Positions 41,766 to 59,396 are shown, counted from the first letter of the stretch. The stretch is DNA of 64,000 bases from Paralichthys olivaceus (GCF_024713975.1 NC_091115.1:2574501-2638500), one strand, 5' to 3'. Notes: generated by a model from the sequence alone, not told the origin. Numbers and translations: made by a program.

Positions 41766-44346
41766 ATCCTGGCTGGCCTCACTCTACACCTACATTAAGA
41801 TAAAATGAGACTTTAATAATGGGTGCAGTGAAACTGGGTCACTGCACCAACAACACAGGAATAGCACTTTGTTAAGAAACGTGCATAAGGACATAGAAAA
41901 GGCGTTTGAGTGTTTTAATGAAAATATATGAATTAGAGTAAAAAGAACTCTGGTGCTTCAGTGTGTCAGGAAACATCTGCATCAAAAGTATTTACCACAA
42001 ACTTTTACAAATGTAAAGTTGTTTAATCATTTAAAATATTACATAACATGAGAATGCTCAATGGTCGTGAATTTTAACACGTTTCACTGGATCTTAATAT
42101 ATTCAGAACATTTGCCGAAGTTGACTGACATCAGTGGTAAAACATGTAAAAACCTTTTCTCCCTGAAACAAGCAGATTGAGATTAAAAGAATTAGTGAAA
42201 GAAGGATTTCAGTCCCTGAGAAGGGAGATTAGAAAAGGGGCTAAATTATATTGAGGAGATTCTGCTAATATTTTAAATTAATTTACTATCTTTGACTGTG
42301 TCTTATGCTTCATTGGGACCAAAGTTAATCTTTACAAACACCTGTTAAAAAGAACAAGGAACATTTCTCACTCTACGTCGACACCACTCTTCCTCCTCTT
42401 GTGTCCGACGTCGTCAGGATGATCATCCTGGAGGACGACCTGGAGAAGCTGATGGTTTCCAAGGAGCTGACAGAGCTGTCGTGCAACAGCTACCAGGACC
42501 TCAACGACCGGCTGCAACAGCTGCAGCCGCACATGCAGGCCAGCACGGGCTGCTGGGAGGACAGCATCTGCCAGGTGGAGCGCATGCTGAGACGGGCCAA
42601 CGCCTGTTTAGGTGAGCAGACACAAGACGCAAGGAAGTGTTTCAGAGGCTACGCTCATGCTACTGTTGAAAACTAAATGATCCAGACAAGCGTTTTAGCT
42701 GTGTCATCATTTCCGTCTCTGTTTTTGCCCGTCCACACTACAACGCAGCCCCGGAGTTATCAGCAGCGTTTCCTAACTTCTCAGTTTTAGGTGCTTGTGT
42801 GGACGGCAGGCGACAGTGATGCGTTTTAAAACTACATGGTAGTAATGCGGATGAGTTATACTTTAAACAAACTTCAGATAACGTAATAAGTACGTAATAA
42901 AGTTCACAACATGCTGCTGTTTCCTTCAGGTTGTGAAGCAGAATTTATAACCACATGCGTGTAGGTTCTTTACCCATCATTCCATGCTCCTCACGGTGCT
43001 GCACAATGGTTACAAAGCAGGACAGTGACACCCTCTTTAGTCGTATATTGTTTCCATATTTACTGTCGTCCTATTTTTAACAGACTTCCTGCCGCTCTGC
43101 CATGACTCAAGTCTGTTGCCCGTCATGGAGGAAGTCGCTCCTCCAGAATGAAGCACGAAAAAAAAAAAGAAGTACCTTCGACACTGTGATAAAACTGCAG
43201 TGCCGAGCTGTTGAGTTGATTTTGTTGCTAAAATTAAAAATTTAAAAATCTCTGCAGGTAACGTTGAAGGTCTGGAGCAGTGTGGAACTCCGGTGTCTGA
43301 GATTCCGGCTCCTCCTCCATCGTACCCCTTGATCCTGGACAGAGACCCTGTGCCAGAGGAGCTGGTAGGATCGAATCTCCACCTTTCACCTGATATCTGT
43401 CATTGTCTCTCTCTGTTTACACAAAATATCACGACAGATAATATTTTTGTCCCCGTTCTTTAAATGTTTCGTTCGACCAGGAGTGGGAGGCCTACGTGTC
43501 TGACTCAGACTCTGACGGTGAAGGCGGAGGGTCTTGGTCTGACATTTTGTCACCGGAGGAACGGGAACGGCAGCGCCGTGAGAGGGAGGAGTCGCGTCGC
43601 GTCCTGTCGGAGCTGAAAGCTGTCCTGGGCTTCCGTGCATCAGAGGGGGAGAGGATGAAGAGGAAGCAGCTGCTCTTCAACGACCAAGGTCTGCATTGGT
43701 GTTTATCTGCAGTCCCTCTTTCTGTTGAAACTCAGGAGGATAAAATCAGCTACAAGTTGAAATCAGCATACGAGTCGATCCCTAAATCGTGTTTGTCTTT
43801 CTTTGTCTTGCAGCTGCTGTGACGCCTTCAGCTTGCACTGAAGGTTCAGATCCTGCCACCAACCCACCAGATGCTCCGACTTCAGTGGAAACCAGCGATG
43901 AGGAGGGAAACCACGTCTCAGAGCAGCCGGCAGGAAGTGAAGGGGGAGAAACAGACGGCAGGGGGAGCCCTGACCCCTCCTCGGAGCCGAGGATGGAGTT
44001 CAGCTGTGGTTTGGAGGCAGAGGTTGGGGAGTCTGGAGTTAGTTCGGTCTGCAACAGAGGAGGAGGAGGAGGATCTGAGCTTCACCAGTACGACGGGCTC
44101 CTGGAGGAGGGGGCAGAGTCCCAGAACGGCCTGGACTGCTTCCTGAAGTCCAAGGTCCCCGCCGTCTCCTTGATGGACAGACTGGCGGAGATCCACGGCT
44201 CCGAGGCTCTGAGTTTCAGCTCCGCCCTCGCCGCTCAGGTGGCGGCACGCTCACAGTCGCTCGTCAACATGGAGGAGCAGACGTTCGGAGACGACGCGGA
44301 GGAGGACGAAGAAGAGTGCGACAGACGAACACCGGAGCAGGACTGA
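33978..44346 (+). CDS. vezt: Vezatin (adherens junction transmembrane protein)
   Basis: Vezatin is a plasma-membrane protein linked to cadherin-catenin junctions and myosin VIIA. Exons: 33978-34013, 35032-35157, 38796-38885, 38984-39168, 39424-39708, 40593-40739, 40916-41063, 41361-41719, 42418-42611, 43258-43364, 43481-43688 and 43814-44346. These total 2418 nt, or 805 aa (human 779). The N-terminus [16 protein letters not shown] is family-typical. [15 protein letters not shown] precedes a hydrophobic hairpin at about residues 148-192, read as two membrane segments. [19 protein letters not shown] and [15 protein letters not shown] follow, then [29 protein letters not shown] and the acidic, Ser-rich C-terminus with [10 protein letters not shown]. 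All introns are GT-AG except 40740-40915, which is AT-AC. The gene is divergent to fgd6 and upstream of metap2, as in human. It is intact. Confidence 0.95.
34091..34114 (+). repeat. (TTAGC)n pentanucleotide repeat
   Basis: Four to five copies of TTAGC or CTTAG within vezt intron 1, about 80 bases after the donor site. Confidence 0.8.
35345..35750. mobile_element. MITE with 25-bp terminal inverted repeats
   Basis: The left end CCATAGACTGTAAATATAAA.. and the right end ..TTTATATACAGTCTATGG are near-perfect complements over 25 bases, bounding 406 bp. No transposase is encoded. I recall this 'catagactgtatataaag' end sequence as widespread in teleosts. An internal (GGA)n patch sits near 35671. Target-site duplications are unclear. 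Confidence 0.65.
35921..36016. repeat. (GT)n microsatellite, 96 bp
   Basis: Uninterrupted GT repeat in vezt intron 2, far from either splice site. Confidence 0.97.
39945..40190. repeat. Interspersed repeat in vezt intron 5
   Basis: GCAAATATGAAGCTGCTGCC, CTTAGCTTAGCATAAAAACT, GGAAACAACTAGC and ATGGCTCTGTCCAGAGGTAA occur in the order of a percomorph repeat I remember ('...agcataaagactggaaac...'). The copy is diverged and the limits are approximate. Confidence 0.5.
40740..40915 (+). other. vezt: U12-type AT-AC intron in vezt
   Basis: The intron starts ATATCCTTTT, the minor-spliceosome donor consensus, and ends AC at 40914-40915. TCCTTAAC at 40898-40905 matches the U12 branch-point consensus, with its A 11-12 bases from the end. 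Joining GC|G restores [13 protein letters not shown], close to human MLKNYPLNSESDN. No GT-AG pair nearby keeps the frame. Confidence 0.9.
41730..41761 (+). repeat. (CA)n just inside a vezt donor
   Basis: Starts about 10 bases after the 5' splice site of exon 41361-41719 (GA|GTGAGACACGCACAC). Confidence 0.95.
42700..42960. repeat. Possible non-autonomous DNA transposon remnant
   Basis: TGCCCGTCCACACTACAACG and the later TGTGTGGACGGCAGGCGAC carry inverted GTCCACAC/GTGTGGAC words, as in hAT-like fish MITEs I recall. It lies in vezt intron 9. Limits and family are uncertain. Confidence 0.3.
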
Positions 44347-45247
44347 AATGAAACTTTATCGGAGCGCTGGGCAGAGACTGTGTTTATGTCTGATCGTCAG
44401 GTGTCTTTTATCGATGGGTCTGCTGTGTTACATCTTAACTGTATCTGGTGATGAGATATTTAAATTTCACTCTCTACTACTCATCCGTCCATGTTACTGT
44501 ACATTACCCACAATTCTTACTGCTCTCATGCTGTTAAAACTCAGGTACCAGAACCACTAAAACAAAAACCAGACTTGACAGTGTTGAGGTCAGCAGACCA
44601 GAACGTCGACAGTTTACTTGGTGACATCTGCATCGTGTGAACCGCTCACAGTCGCTCGGGATAGATGTGAAAACAAAGATTGTAAAGAAAAACAAGTGAT
44701 CATGAGAACCGTCAATGTTGAAAAAAGATTTGTGGTGGAGGAGTGAAAAGACTGATAACAATAATTATCTGAGAGATGAGTGGTGATTCTGTTTGTTCAG
44801 AACGTTGATCTCAGCCGATCTTAATTATTAGATTATCACGAAGTTCAAGAAGAGATGGTGAAATGTTATTTCTAATGTCTTTAAAGCCTCATTTCATGTC
44901 TCTGATTGTGGGTTGTAACAGTAAAGTGGACACACAGCCGAACATTCACAATCCTAACAAGCCTGTTTACTTTGTGTTTACAGGGACACGGACGTCACAG
45001 CGTCACAACACTGAAGTGTGTGCGGCATGAATTTAGTGAATGTTGCTGCTGTGAGGTTTAAAAGTCAAACACCTGAGTGAGTGTGTGAGGAAAGAGGAGG
45101 CTGATTTTCTGGCATGTGAGGGACAATCTGTAACTTTTCTGTTTCACACGAAGATGCCATAAGACTCTGAGCGGCCTGATGTTCAACTCCACCCCCCCCT
45201 GCGTCTTTTCTCGTCTACATGTCGGCCTCCTGCATTTTCCCACATGA

Positions 45248-45253
45248 AATAAA
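45248..45253 (+). other. vezt: vezt polyadenylation signal
   Basis: AATAAA about 900 bases past the vezt stop, followed within 25 bases by a GT-rich stretch (GAAGTGTTCGATGTGTCC). This fits a 3' end near 45275. Confidence 0.7.
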
Positions 45254-45275
45254 AACCATTCTGGAAGTGTTCGAT

Positions 45276-46500
45276 GTGTCCTGAGGTCTTCTCTGATATT
45301 AGAGCGCACTCGTGTTTCGGAGGCTCTGATGGCCGGGGGTTAAGAAACAGGTTTGGTGGGTCATTTGATATGTTTTGTGGGATTTTGCACTTGTTTGACC
45401 CACAGCAGCTGCAGCTCCACTTCAAACCCCTCTGACGATTATACACGTTGACTCAAGTCCTTCAACTATATTTCCTTTAAATCCACATGAGTTAAATTTG
45501 GTTCTTTTTTTTACTCCACTACATTTATTTGACAACATTTCACATTCAGATTAAATTATTATTGATTATATTTTAGTATATTTACTAAAATGGGATTTTA
45601 AATGCAGGAGGCTCAGTTTTCTTTTTTACTCTTATGTGTGAAATGAAAGCTACAGAAAGCAAAAGCTCCTATACAAGCAGCTAAATAATAAGTTTACCAG
45701 TAACACCCTGCCATCTGGTGGCCACCTCTGCTCCTGCAGCAGCTGCTATGTAACCACTCCAATAAGGTCATTTAACTTTCAACATAAACAAAATGTGGAA
45801 ATGAATGAAAACTGGAATCAATATGAATAAGTCTTTATATTGTGTCCTATGTACACACTTTCAATTCCTATATTTGTAAGTGTAGTTTTTACGTGTACTT
45901 ATACTGCATCAGACTCAGATTCACTTCAGCTCTGAGCCTGATGTTGTATAAATACATGTAGAAACCACACTTTTCGTTCCTATATTTGTGAGTGTAGTTT
46001 TTCCGTGTATTTGTACTTCATCAGGCTCAGAGATTCACTTCAGCTGATGCAGCATGTTTTACTTTTTGATGCGTTCACGTGCACTGTATAGGCTCAGATT
46101 TTTTAAGACTCGTTTTATATGATTTGTGTTTTGGCAGAACCAATGATGATTATCGACAGTATGGTAGATGCTTTTTCTTAAAACTACCATCACAATATCG
46201 TATACAAATAAGTTAAAATGAATAATGTTTAATGATTAATCTTTATATTTAAATACTTTATATTTACAGTAGGAGGTTACCACAGGTTCTCTTTTGTAAG
46301 GGAGGGTGAGGTGAGGGGTATTCAGCTGCAATGTCACCGCTAGATGTCAGTAAATTCTACAAACTGAACCTTTAAGTACTTTAACAGAGTATTTGTACTT
46401 CGAGTTTATACAAATGGAGAAAACTGGTACAATTATTTGAAAATAATTATTAAAAATCCGACCGTCCCTGAAGGTAGCATCATGCACAGCACTCCCACAA
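45276..46500. other. vezt-metap2 intergenic spacer
   Basis: About 1.2 kb with no exon seen. It contains the 112-bp tandem duplication at 45862-46055 and, near 46330-46375, a CACCGCTAGATGTCAGTAAA phrase that resembles the end of a fish MITE. The last 150 bases should hold the metap2 promoter. Confidence 0.55.
45862..46055. repeat. Tandem duplication, period about 112 bp
   Basis: TTCCTATATTTGT(A/G)AGTGTAG then TTTTT.CGTGTA and CATCAG(A/G)CTCAG..ATTCACTTCAGCT occur twice, starting near 45865 and 45977. The second copy is truncated or diverged at its end. Confidence 0.6.
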
Positions 46501-46507
46501 TCCTTCG

Positions 46508-46537
46508 CGCTTCCTTTTTCCTGCAGCGCCTGCGAAC
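46508..46537 (+). promoter_or_regulatory. metap2: metap2 5' leader, TOP-like start
   Basis: CGCTTCCTTTTTCCTGCAGCG precedes the start codon by fewer than 30 bases. A C followed by an unbroken pyrimidine run is the form of a 5' TOP initiator, common in translation-related genes. The transcription start is inferred, not shown. Confidence 0.4.
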
Positions 46538-52140
<5,603 letters not shown>

Positions 52141-52935
52141 CACCCCCAACCCCTGAAGTGACGACACCGCCACCGGACCCCAGCCCACCTCCTCACACCA
52201 CCACCACCACCTCCACGACCCTGTTAGCATCTCCTCCTCCAGGGAAACGGCAGAAAAAGAGTTTGTAACGCAGAAAGTGGTCGACTCAGAGCATCAGTGA
52301 CTGATGCCAAATGTATTCTACCCACAGTGCACCCCGCTCACAGCTCGAGAACGAGACGGACTGAGTTTTCTATTATCAACCACAGCTTAAAAAAAAACAG
52401 TAAACAAGCCTGCACGTGTTTGTTGGAGGCAGCATTGTGAGTTCCTTCAATGTTCTGAGCTCTTTTAACATAGTTAAACTGTTAAACAGTTAAAAATGTT
52501 GCCACTGAATTCAGTGTAACACCAGTATTCAATCACACGATGAGGTCGGGACCCCGGTAAACCCCTCTCTCTCTTTTAGTTTCTGTTTCTACGGCTCCGC
52601 TCCAAACCTCCAGCCCTTCAGTGCTCTGGTTAAATTAAGCACAGTCGCTGCTGGTTTGTGTTTAAGAAGTGGTCCGGCCGACGCATGGCCAGAAACACAG
52701 ACACCGCACATCTGCAGCTGTATGTTTGGCTTCTGTTGCTACCTGGTGGGGGGGGGGGGGGGCGGGAACTCTGCACTCTGGCCCTCAAGTCATTGTTACT
52801 TTGATATTTGTAAAATATCTTTGAACTGGCTGCTGCCGCTGTACGTTCCCAGTTTAAAACAGCTTCAGTTTGAACTCCCTGACAATGTTTTTGTAAGAAA
52901 AAAAAAAGATGATTAAAGTAATTTTTTTGCTCATT
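52141..52935 (+). other. metap2: metap2 3' UTR with ATTAAA signal
   Basis: The stop is followed by about 0.8 kb without a gene. ATTAAA at 52912-52917, with T-rich and GT-rich sequence after it, is the likely polyadenylation site. A poly-G tract lies at about 52747-52760. Confidence 0.6.
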
Positions 52936-53054
52936 GTCGGCCGTCGTGTCCTGATGTCTCCGATCACAGATCAACAGATCGACACGCATTGATCATCCGG
53001 AGCTGAGACGATGATTTAAAGCTAAGGTTGGTAACCACGCTGTATAAATATAAT

Positions 53055-54662
53055 TTTATTCACAAGCTTCCTGTAGGAGATTCTGAAAAAACACACAACT
53101 GTCATCTTTTGTAGAAAAATGAAAAAATATTCTCATTTATTGAGGTAATTTTCTCTAGAAAAAAAATTGAGGTAACAATTTGCATAGTATAACTTCCATA
53201 AATTTACACACATAAATCCATGGAGTAGTATCCCCCCCCCCCAAAAAACCCAATGCCAACAAAAGTGTCACAATATTCGACAAAGACGGTAAAAAAAAAA
53301 CATGAAGTGTGCTTTGAATTTCCCTCCGACACAAAAATCCTGAGGGAACATGATTGAGGTGGAGATTTTCTGTTTCTCCAGTACGGAGATAAATATCACA
53401 ATCTGAATACGCTGCAGAGTTCATGATAAATCCGGATGTTTTACCAAACCCCTGGTAAATAAAACACGGTACAGTACACACACACTCCCTGGTGAACAGT
53501 GACATCTGTAATAACTGCTGCTGGTGAATTCATAGCTTGTATAAAAACTTTAAAAACAGTCCATGGCCTCTTTTCTAAAAACCTCTGAGGATTGTGTATA
53601 AAAATACATTCATCATCTAAATGCTGGTTTGTGTGGGATGGCAGCAGATTCCACGTCACTGACTTGATATGAATTATAAAAATATCAGCTTTTTAACAAA
53701 AGGGCACTTTTCAAGAACGCCTGTTTCTGTGTGGTCGGTTCAGGCTCTGAAGACAAATACATTCTGGAGCAGAGAGGTGGCAGCATTCCGCCAAAAATCT
53801 TTCCGTAGGAAACTTGTTTTTGTCCGTTAAAAAAAAAAAAAAAACATTGAGCCATTTTGTAAACACTGAGGTTTTTCCAAACATCCCCCCCGAGGCTTTG
53901 GCTTGGGGTCTGCCGAGTCTTTCCTGACAGACCCAGAACTTCAGAGTGAAAAATAAACTTCCTCTCCCGCACGTGTTCAGATCTTTTTTACTTTCCACAA
54001 GTAGCCCCGAGTTACAACGAGGCAGACGACTCGTTCTGCCATGATTAGTGCATTTCTGGCAGGAAAAAAAAAAACAGTTTGTGAAAACTTCCCCCGTCTG
54101 AGGAAAAACAGCGAGGCCATTTCTAGAGAGCGAGTGACGTTTTACAGCCGATATCCAGTTCTGTGTTGACTATCTAAAGTGACTGAGGAACATTTCACTT
54201 GATTCAAACAAACAAACAGCATTTACAATCAACGAGCCACCGACGCAGGGAGGCAGACACGTGAATCCACCTGTGCAACCTGCAGAGGACACGTGTGTGT
54301 GTGTGTGTGTGTGTAGTCACAATCTGTCAGCTGCTACTGAGACACATCTTGGCTGATACTCTTATTTATAATAAAAAAATTCAACTGTACACAAAACATC
54401 ACCATCTTTTTTTTTAAAAATACCTACATATAAACACCATATACAAGAAGTTCACAAAGCAGAACCAGGTTTTTAAAAAGGAGTCCTTCCTCTCTTTTTT
54501 TTTTTTTTCCTTTAGAAAAATAGACTTAAAAAGACCCATCCTCCCGGGATATAGAATGCCCAAAGAAAAAGAGGGAAGAGAAAGAGCGATAGGTGGGGGT
54601 GTGCTGATGTCGTCTCGCTGAGGCGACGATGAGGGGGGGAGGAGGTTCGGGGGATCGTGGTC
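53055..54662 (-). other. usp44: usp44 3' UTR
   Basis: About 1.6 kb of A/T-rich sequence after the usp44 stop with no other exon. In usp44 sense an AATAAA (TTTATT at 53055-53060) is the most distal of several candidates; another is near 53136. It includes a short (GT)n at 54293-54314. Confidence 0.5.
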
Positions 54663-56591
54663 CTATAGTGGCCGGTCTTTGTCCTGAGTTACTCGCTGTG
54701 TGTAGAAGAGGATGTAGGCCTGAGCTCGGCAGACCTCCTCCACCGAACACACGTTCATCTTAGAGTCATTACAGTGAACCCAGAAGCCTGCGGGAGAAGT
54801 CGATGGAGACAAATTAGTACGAACAAGTATGTGATTCAAGCAGCGAATGAACCCTCGACTATTACAGGCCTTTAAAAACCCCACAGCTTTCACTCACCAC
54901 CTGCTGAGTTGTAGCAGTAGGCGGTGTAGTGGCCAGAGCCGAAGCCCTTCCCATGATGCATCACCACAGCGGAGAGTTCGTAGAGGAAGTGCTTGGGGCG
55001 CGGCGAGCCGGGGGAGCTCGGGCTGCTGGGACTGGAGCAGGCGCCGCCTTTGGGCGAGGGCTCGAGGCAGCAGTAGGGCTCCATGTTGAGAAGCTGGTCG
55101 AAGCTGACGTGGACTCCGATCTTCTCCCGGTGGTTCCGCCCCGACCACCTGAGGACCAATCACAAGACAGAGAGGTTAGAGTCGACATTAGTTTTATTAA
55201 CGTGCCTGATTTAACCGTGGCGTCTCGTCGTCTCACCTGAAGCGTTTGAGGTGCAGCCGCAGGACCTGAGGCAGTTTGTGGACCATCAGCTGTTTCTGTG
55301 CTTCGGTCAGGATGACCGGTTTGGAGGAGGTCCGTCGTCGAGCGGCTGCAAACAAGAGGAGCAAGTTAGCTTCAGTATAAAAAGTAATATCTTCATATCT
55401 CTATTCTTGGCTGGCTTCATTTTTAAATTCTTGACACAGATGCTACAACCCAAAGGAGCTCCTCGATGACCCGCTGACCAAGATGAACTTAATTAGATGA
55501 ACCACTAATTTATAATCATATTTTTGGTATAATATTAAATATTTGGACATAAAATATTCCTGCACGAGAAGGACAATGTGTGTTTGGGTTCAGAGGGACG
55601 ACCCTCTCTGAGCAGGCCTCTGATTGGAGGAGTTTGGTCGTCAGGTAGATTCACCTCACCTGGTCTCACTGAGTCTCTGTCCTCCATGTCTTCCACAGTG
55701 TTTTAATTCGATGTCTACATTTAAATGAGTTCAAACTCGTCCTCTGCACTTTGTCTTGAGCAGGATGTCGACAAATCAGAGGCTGGTCTGGGATCAAATC
55801 AGGTGAGATGAAGTTGGATGTTTGTTTTAATTTGACGAGTTTGGTTTGTTTTCAAAACTCCCAACCTGTTAAAATGCATCTTGGAAGTCTCACACGAGTT
55901 CAGTCTTTGAGTTTAGCGTCACAGTGTTTGACGTCGTGAACACTGAGGGACTCTAATCCCGCTGTCTTGCCAAATTTGAGCCTTCACCCAGGTGTCTCAT
56001 TTCCATCGCTGCTGATTTAAAAAACCTGTGTCTGCTGCAGCGTCATTAGACCCCGGAGTGGAAGCTTATTGAATCCAGTCCCATAGCAGACGGAAGCCAG
56101 ATGTTAGTGGGTTATGAGTGAGAGTGGGTAGAGCTGTATGATCAGATCACATCTGTGACTTTCTGGATCCACTGGTTTCCAGTGAATAAACTCATCAGTA
56201 ACTGCCTGAAGACTCGGGCCAGCCCGGGTCACGTGTGGTCTTTCCTACGTTGTCCAGCCTTGAGCAGGGCTGTGACAACAGTTTCATTATTTCCCCCCTG
56301 CAGCCTCCTGCTTTATGACTATACCATTAAAGATAAAGAACTGAGGGACAACTGTGCAGACACATCCCCATATAACTGTAAATACCAACCAGCTCTGTTT
56401 ATGCCATGTATGTAGTGTCTACTAACTCTATTGTTTGAGTCAGATGAGTTGAGTTTAAGACATTGAACCACAATTATTTATTAAGTTCTCCCAGTTACCA
56501 TGATGTTATACTCTCAAACAATCTGGGATCTTTATGGCTTTAACCCTCTTTTCTCTTTATCTCCAAAATTGTGTGAAACATCTGAGATAAA

Positions 56592-56637
<46 letters not shown>

Positions 56638-57659
56638 TCCAACATTATTCAACTCACAATTACACTGGTCACAAGCGTAGATGTTTCCCTCCAGCGCTTC
56701 GGTCTCTGTGAACTTGGCCAGCATCTCGGTCAAATGGCACGAAGCCTGTGCGGCTGACTCCCTGCTATTACTGTGATACCGCTCAGGGAACTCCAGAGAC
56801 AGATCCCAGAACGGCTCCACGGTGTTGGAGCGATGGTCGCACGCCAGGCATGTGACCTGCATGTCAGAGTGAGGAAAACAAAGAGATGAGTGGGTCTCGG
56901 GAGACGGGACTACACCGAGCAGATAATCTAATATTTGTCTGACAGTCCCCCGGTCGTCCTGTTTCTTGTCTCTAAACTATAAAAAAAAATGATGATCTGC
57001 TTTATTTTCATACACAGCACAGACTTCTACTGACACACATAAGGTGCAGTCTGATCAGAGCTGCAGTCAGAGCGATGCTGCCTGAACCCTCGCAGACACA
57101 CAGCCTCTTCATTGAGCACGAGCAGGTGTCACAGTGTGCGCCCAGCCTCCACAAGTAATCACTAATCTCTTGTCCTCACAACAACTCTCCACGTTCCCGA
57201 AAACCTTTTCTACCCACGACCTGAAATGATGCTGAACTTTGACAGAAGCTCAGATAATGCAGATAAATGCCCATGCGTCAAATGGTTATGATCTTAATCA
57301 GCCGATCCTACGAGTGTACGTGACCGGGAGTCAGTCACACGTTTGGCACATGAAGAAAAGCTGTTGTTTATTCTTGGATGAAAAAGAAATGGAACCTTTT
57401 ACACTTTTAATCTGAGATAATCATCTAGAGAGGAAGAAAATACTTATGTGCAAAAAAAAAAAGGGAAATATTTCTGTAAAACCATAAAGAACAGTTATAA
57501 TCAAATCCATCGTGGTTAATCTATTCCGATAAATGAATTACTGATACTTGAGTCAGGGCTTGTGTTGACTGTTTAATCAGTGACATCAGTGTGTGTGGGC
57601 AGATATGAGTGGGTGAGTGTATCATGAGTCACGTGTGGTTGTTAAATTAAAGTGATTAC

Positions 57660-57702
<43 letters not shown>

Positions 57703-59254
57703 GTACCTGGCTGAGAAGCTGGCCGTGAAAGATGGTGTTGACGACGCTGAGCACCTGCTTGATGAGTCGTTTCTGCGGAACTCCCGCGGTGGTCGTGTGC
57801 TTGCCGGTGCTCTCCAGCTCGTGCTGCACCTTGTCCAGCAGCTCGCACAGGAACTCCTGAGCGTCCTGCTGAGCGTAGCCCCTGAACGCTGGAATTAGCT
57901 GCCACACCGAGTGGAGCATGGCAAACGGTGACACCAGCGCCCACTTGCCGGACCACATGACCTGGAACAAGGTGTGCAGCTCATGGCAGAGAGAAATGTG
58001 CTTCGAGCTCGGCTCTTTGGGTTGTATCAGCTCCATGCTGCGGGCGCGTGACGCTCCACCGCTTAGTCCCGCCCCAGAGCCCGAGCTGGTCTGAAGCCCC
58101 TTCCTCTGGGACAGGGGTGAGTCGGAGAAAGCCTTCCCTGCCAGTTGGCCGTGGACGGCAGTTGCCAGTAGCTCCAGAGCCTGGGTCAGGTCCAGGCGCA
58201 GAAAGCACTCCCTGAAGATGTGCAGGTGACTTAGCACCTGTAGGATGGAGTTCATATAACAAGTGTTGCCTAAATTCCTCAAGCCCGTCACTCCAGGAGT
58301 GACTGTGGGACGCCGTTTAAAGGGTGAGCCTCCCTGTTTGGTACTTTGCTTGCGGCGAACAGGTGTTTGGGCAGCACGGGGGGTCGCTGAGGTTGTCTTG
58401 GGCTTAGATTTGGCGGCAGAAGAACGGCTCCGGAGCTTAGGAGGTGGTTGGACCGTTCTTGTCTGTCTAGCTTTTTTGGGGGTAGCAGTGCATGGGCTTT
58501 GAGTCCGTGGCCTGCGGGTGGGAGTTGGGGGCATAGGGGTTTTCACCTTGAGTTCCCTCCGAGATGCTGTTGTGACTGCCGCATCTGCAACTCTCTGGCT
58601 CTTCCGACGTAAACGGCGACTCTTCCTCAGAGGAGCATTCTCCAGCTCCTCCTGTAGCTGTCTCTTTAGAGCTCGCCTCCTCTCCCGGGCTTCCCTTTTT
58701 TGCTCTTCCTCCTCCTCCCTCTTCCTCTCTTCCTCCTCCCTCTTCTGTCCACATTCAGTCAGTCCAAACCAAAAGCGAAAGACACGCCCCATAAGCGCCC
58801 GGCGCCGGTGCCAGAGGGCCGTAAACATTCTATCCTCGTCCTTCAGCTGCAGCTCGCGGGCACCGCATGGCATGAGGGCATCAGGGGCTGCGCTAGCCGA
58901 GCGGAGGGTGCGCCCACTGCGGGTAGTAACCTCATAGCGCTGGCTCTGGATGGCACTGAGCGTACTACGAAGCAGCTTGAGGTCTCCGGTAGCGTTGTCG
59001 TTCAGGACATAGTCGTCACACAAGTAACAAAAAACATAAAGTTCATTAACCTCCATAGCCAACGGGTGGCGTTGCTGCTGGAAGTGCTGCAGCGCATGTT
59101 CCTCGATGTAGCGGCCGCACGCCACATGAGCGCAGCCCAGGCAGGCCCATATGGACTCGGTGGTGTTGCAGTCGACGCAGTGCCACTTCTGAGGGTTGAG
59201 GATGGAGTGGTCCGGGGCCAGCCGCAGCCGCCCCACATGCTTACACCTGTCCAT
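54663..59254 (-). CDS. usp44: Ubiquitin carboxyl-terminal hydrolase 44
   Basis: Nuclear cysteine deubiquitinase. In mammals it restrains APC/C-Cdc20 at the spindle checkpoint and acts on histone H2B ubiquitin. Coding exons in transcript order: 57707-59254, 56658-56856, 55237-55345, 54898-55148 and 54663-54787. They total 2232 nt, or 743 aa (human 712). The start is taken at [10 protein letters not shown] because it matches the family; an in-frame ATG 14 codons upstream (59294-59296) is possible. The UBP zinc finger spans about residues 4-90 ([18 protein letters not shown]). A Glu/Arg-rich basic linker covers 170-320. The catalytic domain follows with Cys332 (GNTCYMN), a CLACD/CDQC zinc site, His692 ([10 protein letters not shown]) and Asp710 (VHCNDSK). 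The USP49 paralogue is less likely given the C-terminus and neighbours. Intact. Confidence 0.96.
56079..56113. repeat. Short dispersed repeat, copy 2
   Basis: TCCCATAGCAGACGGAAGCC then GTTAGTGGGTT, matching 28194-28238 with an internal deletion. It lies in a usp44 intron. Confidence 0.5.
56595..56635. repeat. (CA)n (usp44 sense) near a donor
   Basis: In usp44 sense it starts 22 bases after the 5' splice site of exon 56658-56856. Confidence 0.95.
57662..57702. repeat. (CA)n (usp44 sense) at a donor
   Basis: In usp44 sense the donor reads CAG|GTACAACACACAC, so the array starts within six bases of the large first coding exon. Confidence 0.95.
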
Positions 59255-59351
59255 TACACACGCCTGCCTGCCGAACTGGCTGACCGCGTCAGTCAATAAC
59301 TGACCGTCTGTGTGCGAGTCTGTGTGAGTGCGTCAACGTTTCACACTGGGC

Positions 59352-59396
59352 TCATATCACCATGGTGAGCTGAGAAACAGGACCCTCCCAGGGCAT
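59352..59396 (-). promoter_or_regulatory. uORF in usp44 second exon leader
   Basis: After the acceptor at 59405 the leader carries ATGCCCTGGGAGGG.., a 14-codon frame (MPWEGPVSQLTMVI) that ends about 100 bases before the main start codon. Confidence 0.55.

Noticed and set aside
44350..46500. miR-331, which lies near VEZT-METAP2 in human
   Set aside because: I looked for its mature sequence on both strands in the spacer and did not find it.
57656..59296. usp44 as a single-exon 546-aa protein
   Set aside because: The frame runs through the exon 2 donor at 57707 into the CA repeat and adds a Thr-His tail. Splicing to 56658-56856 restores the family sequence.
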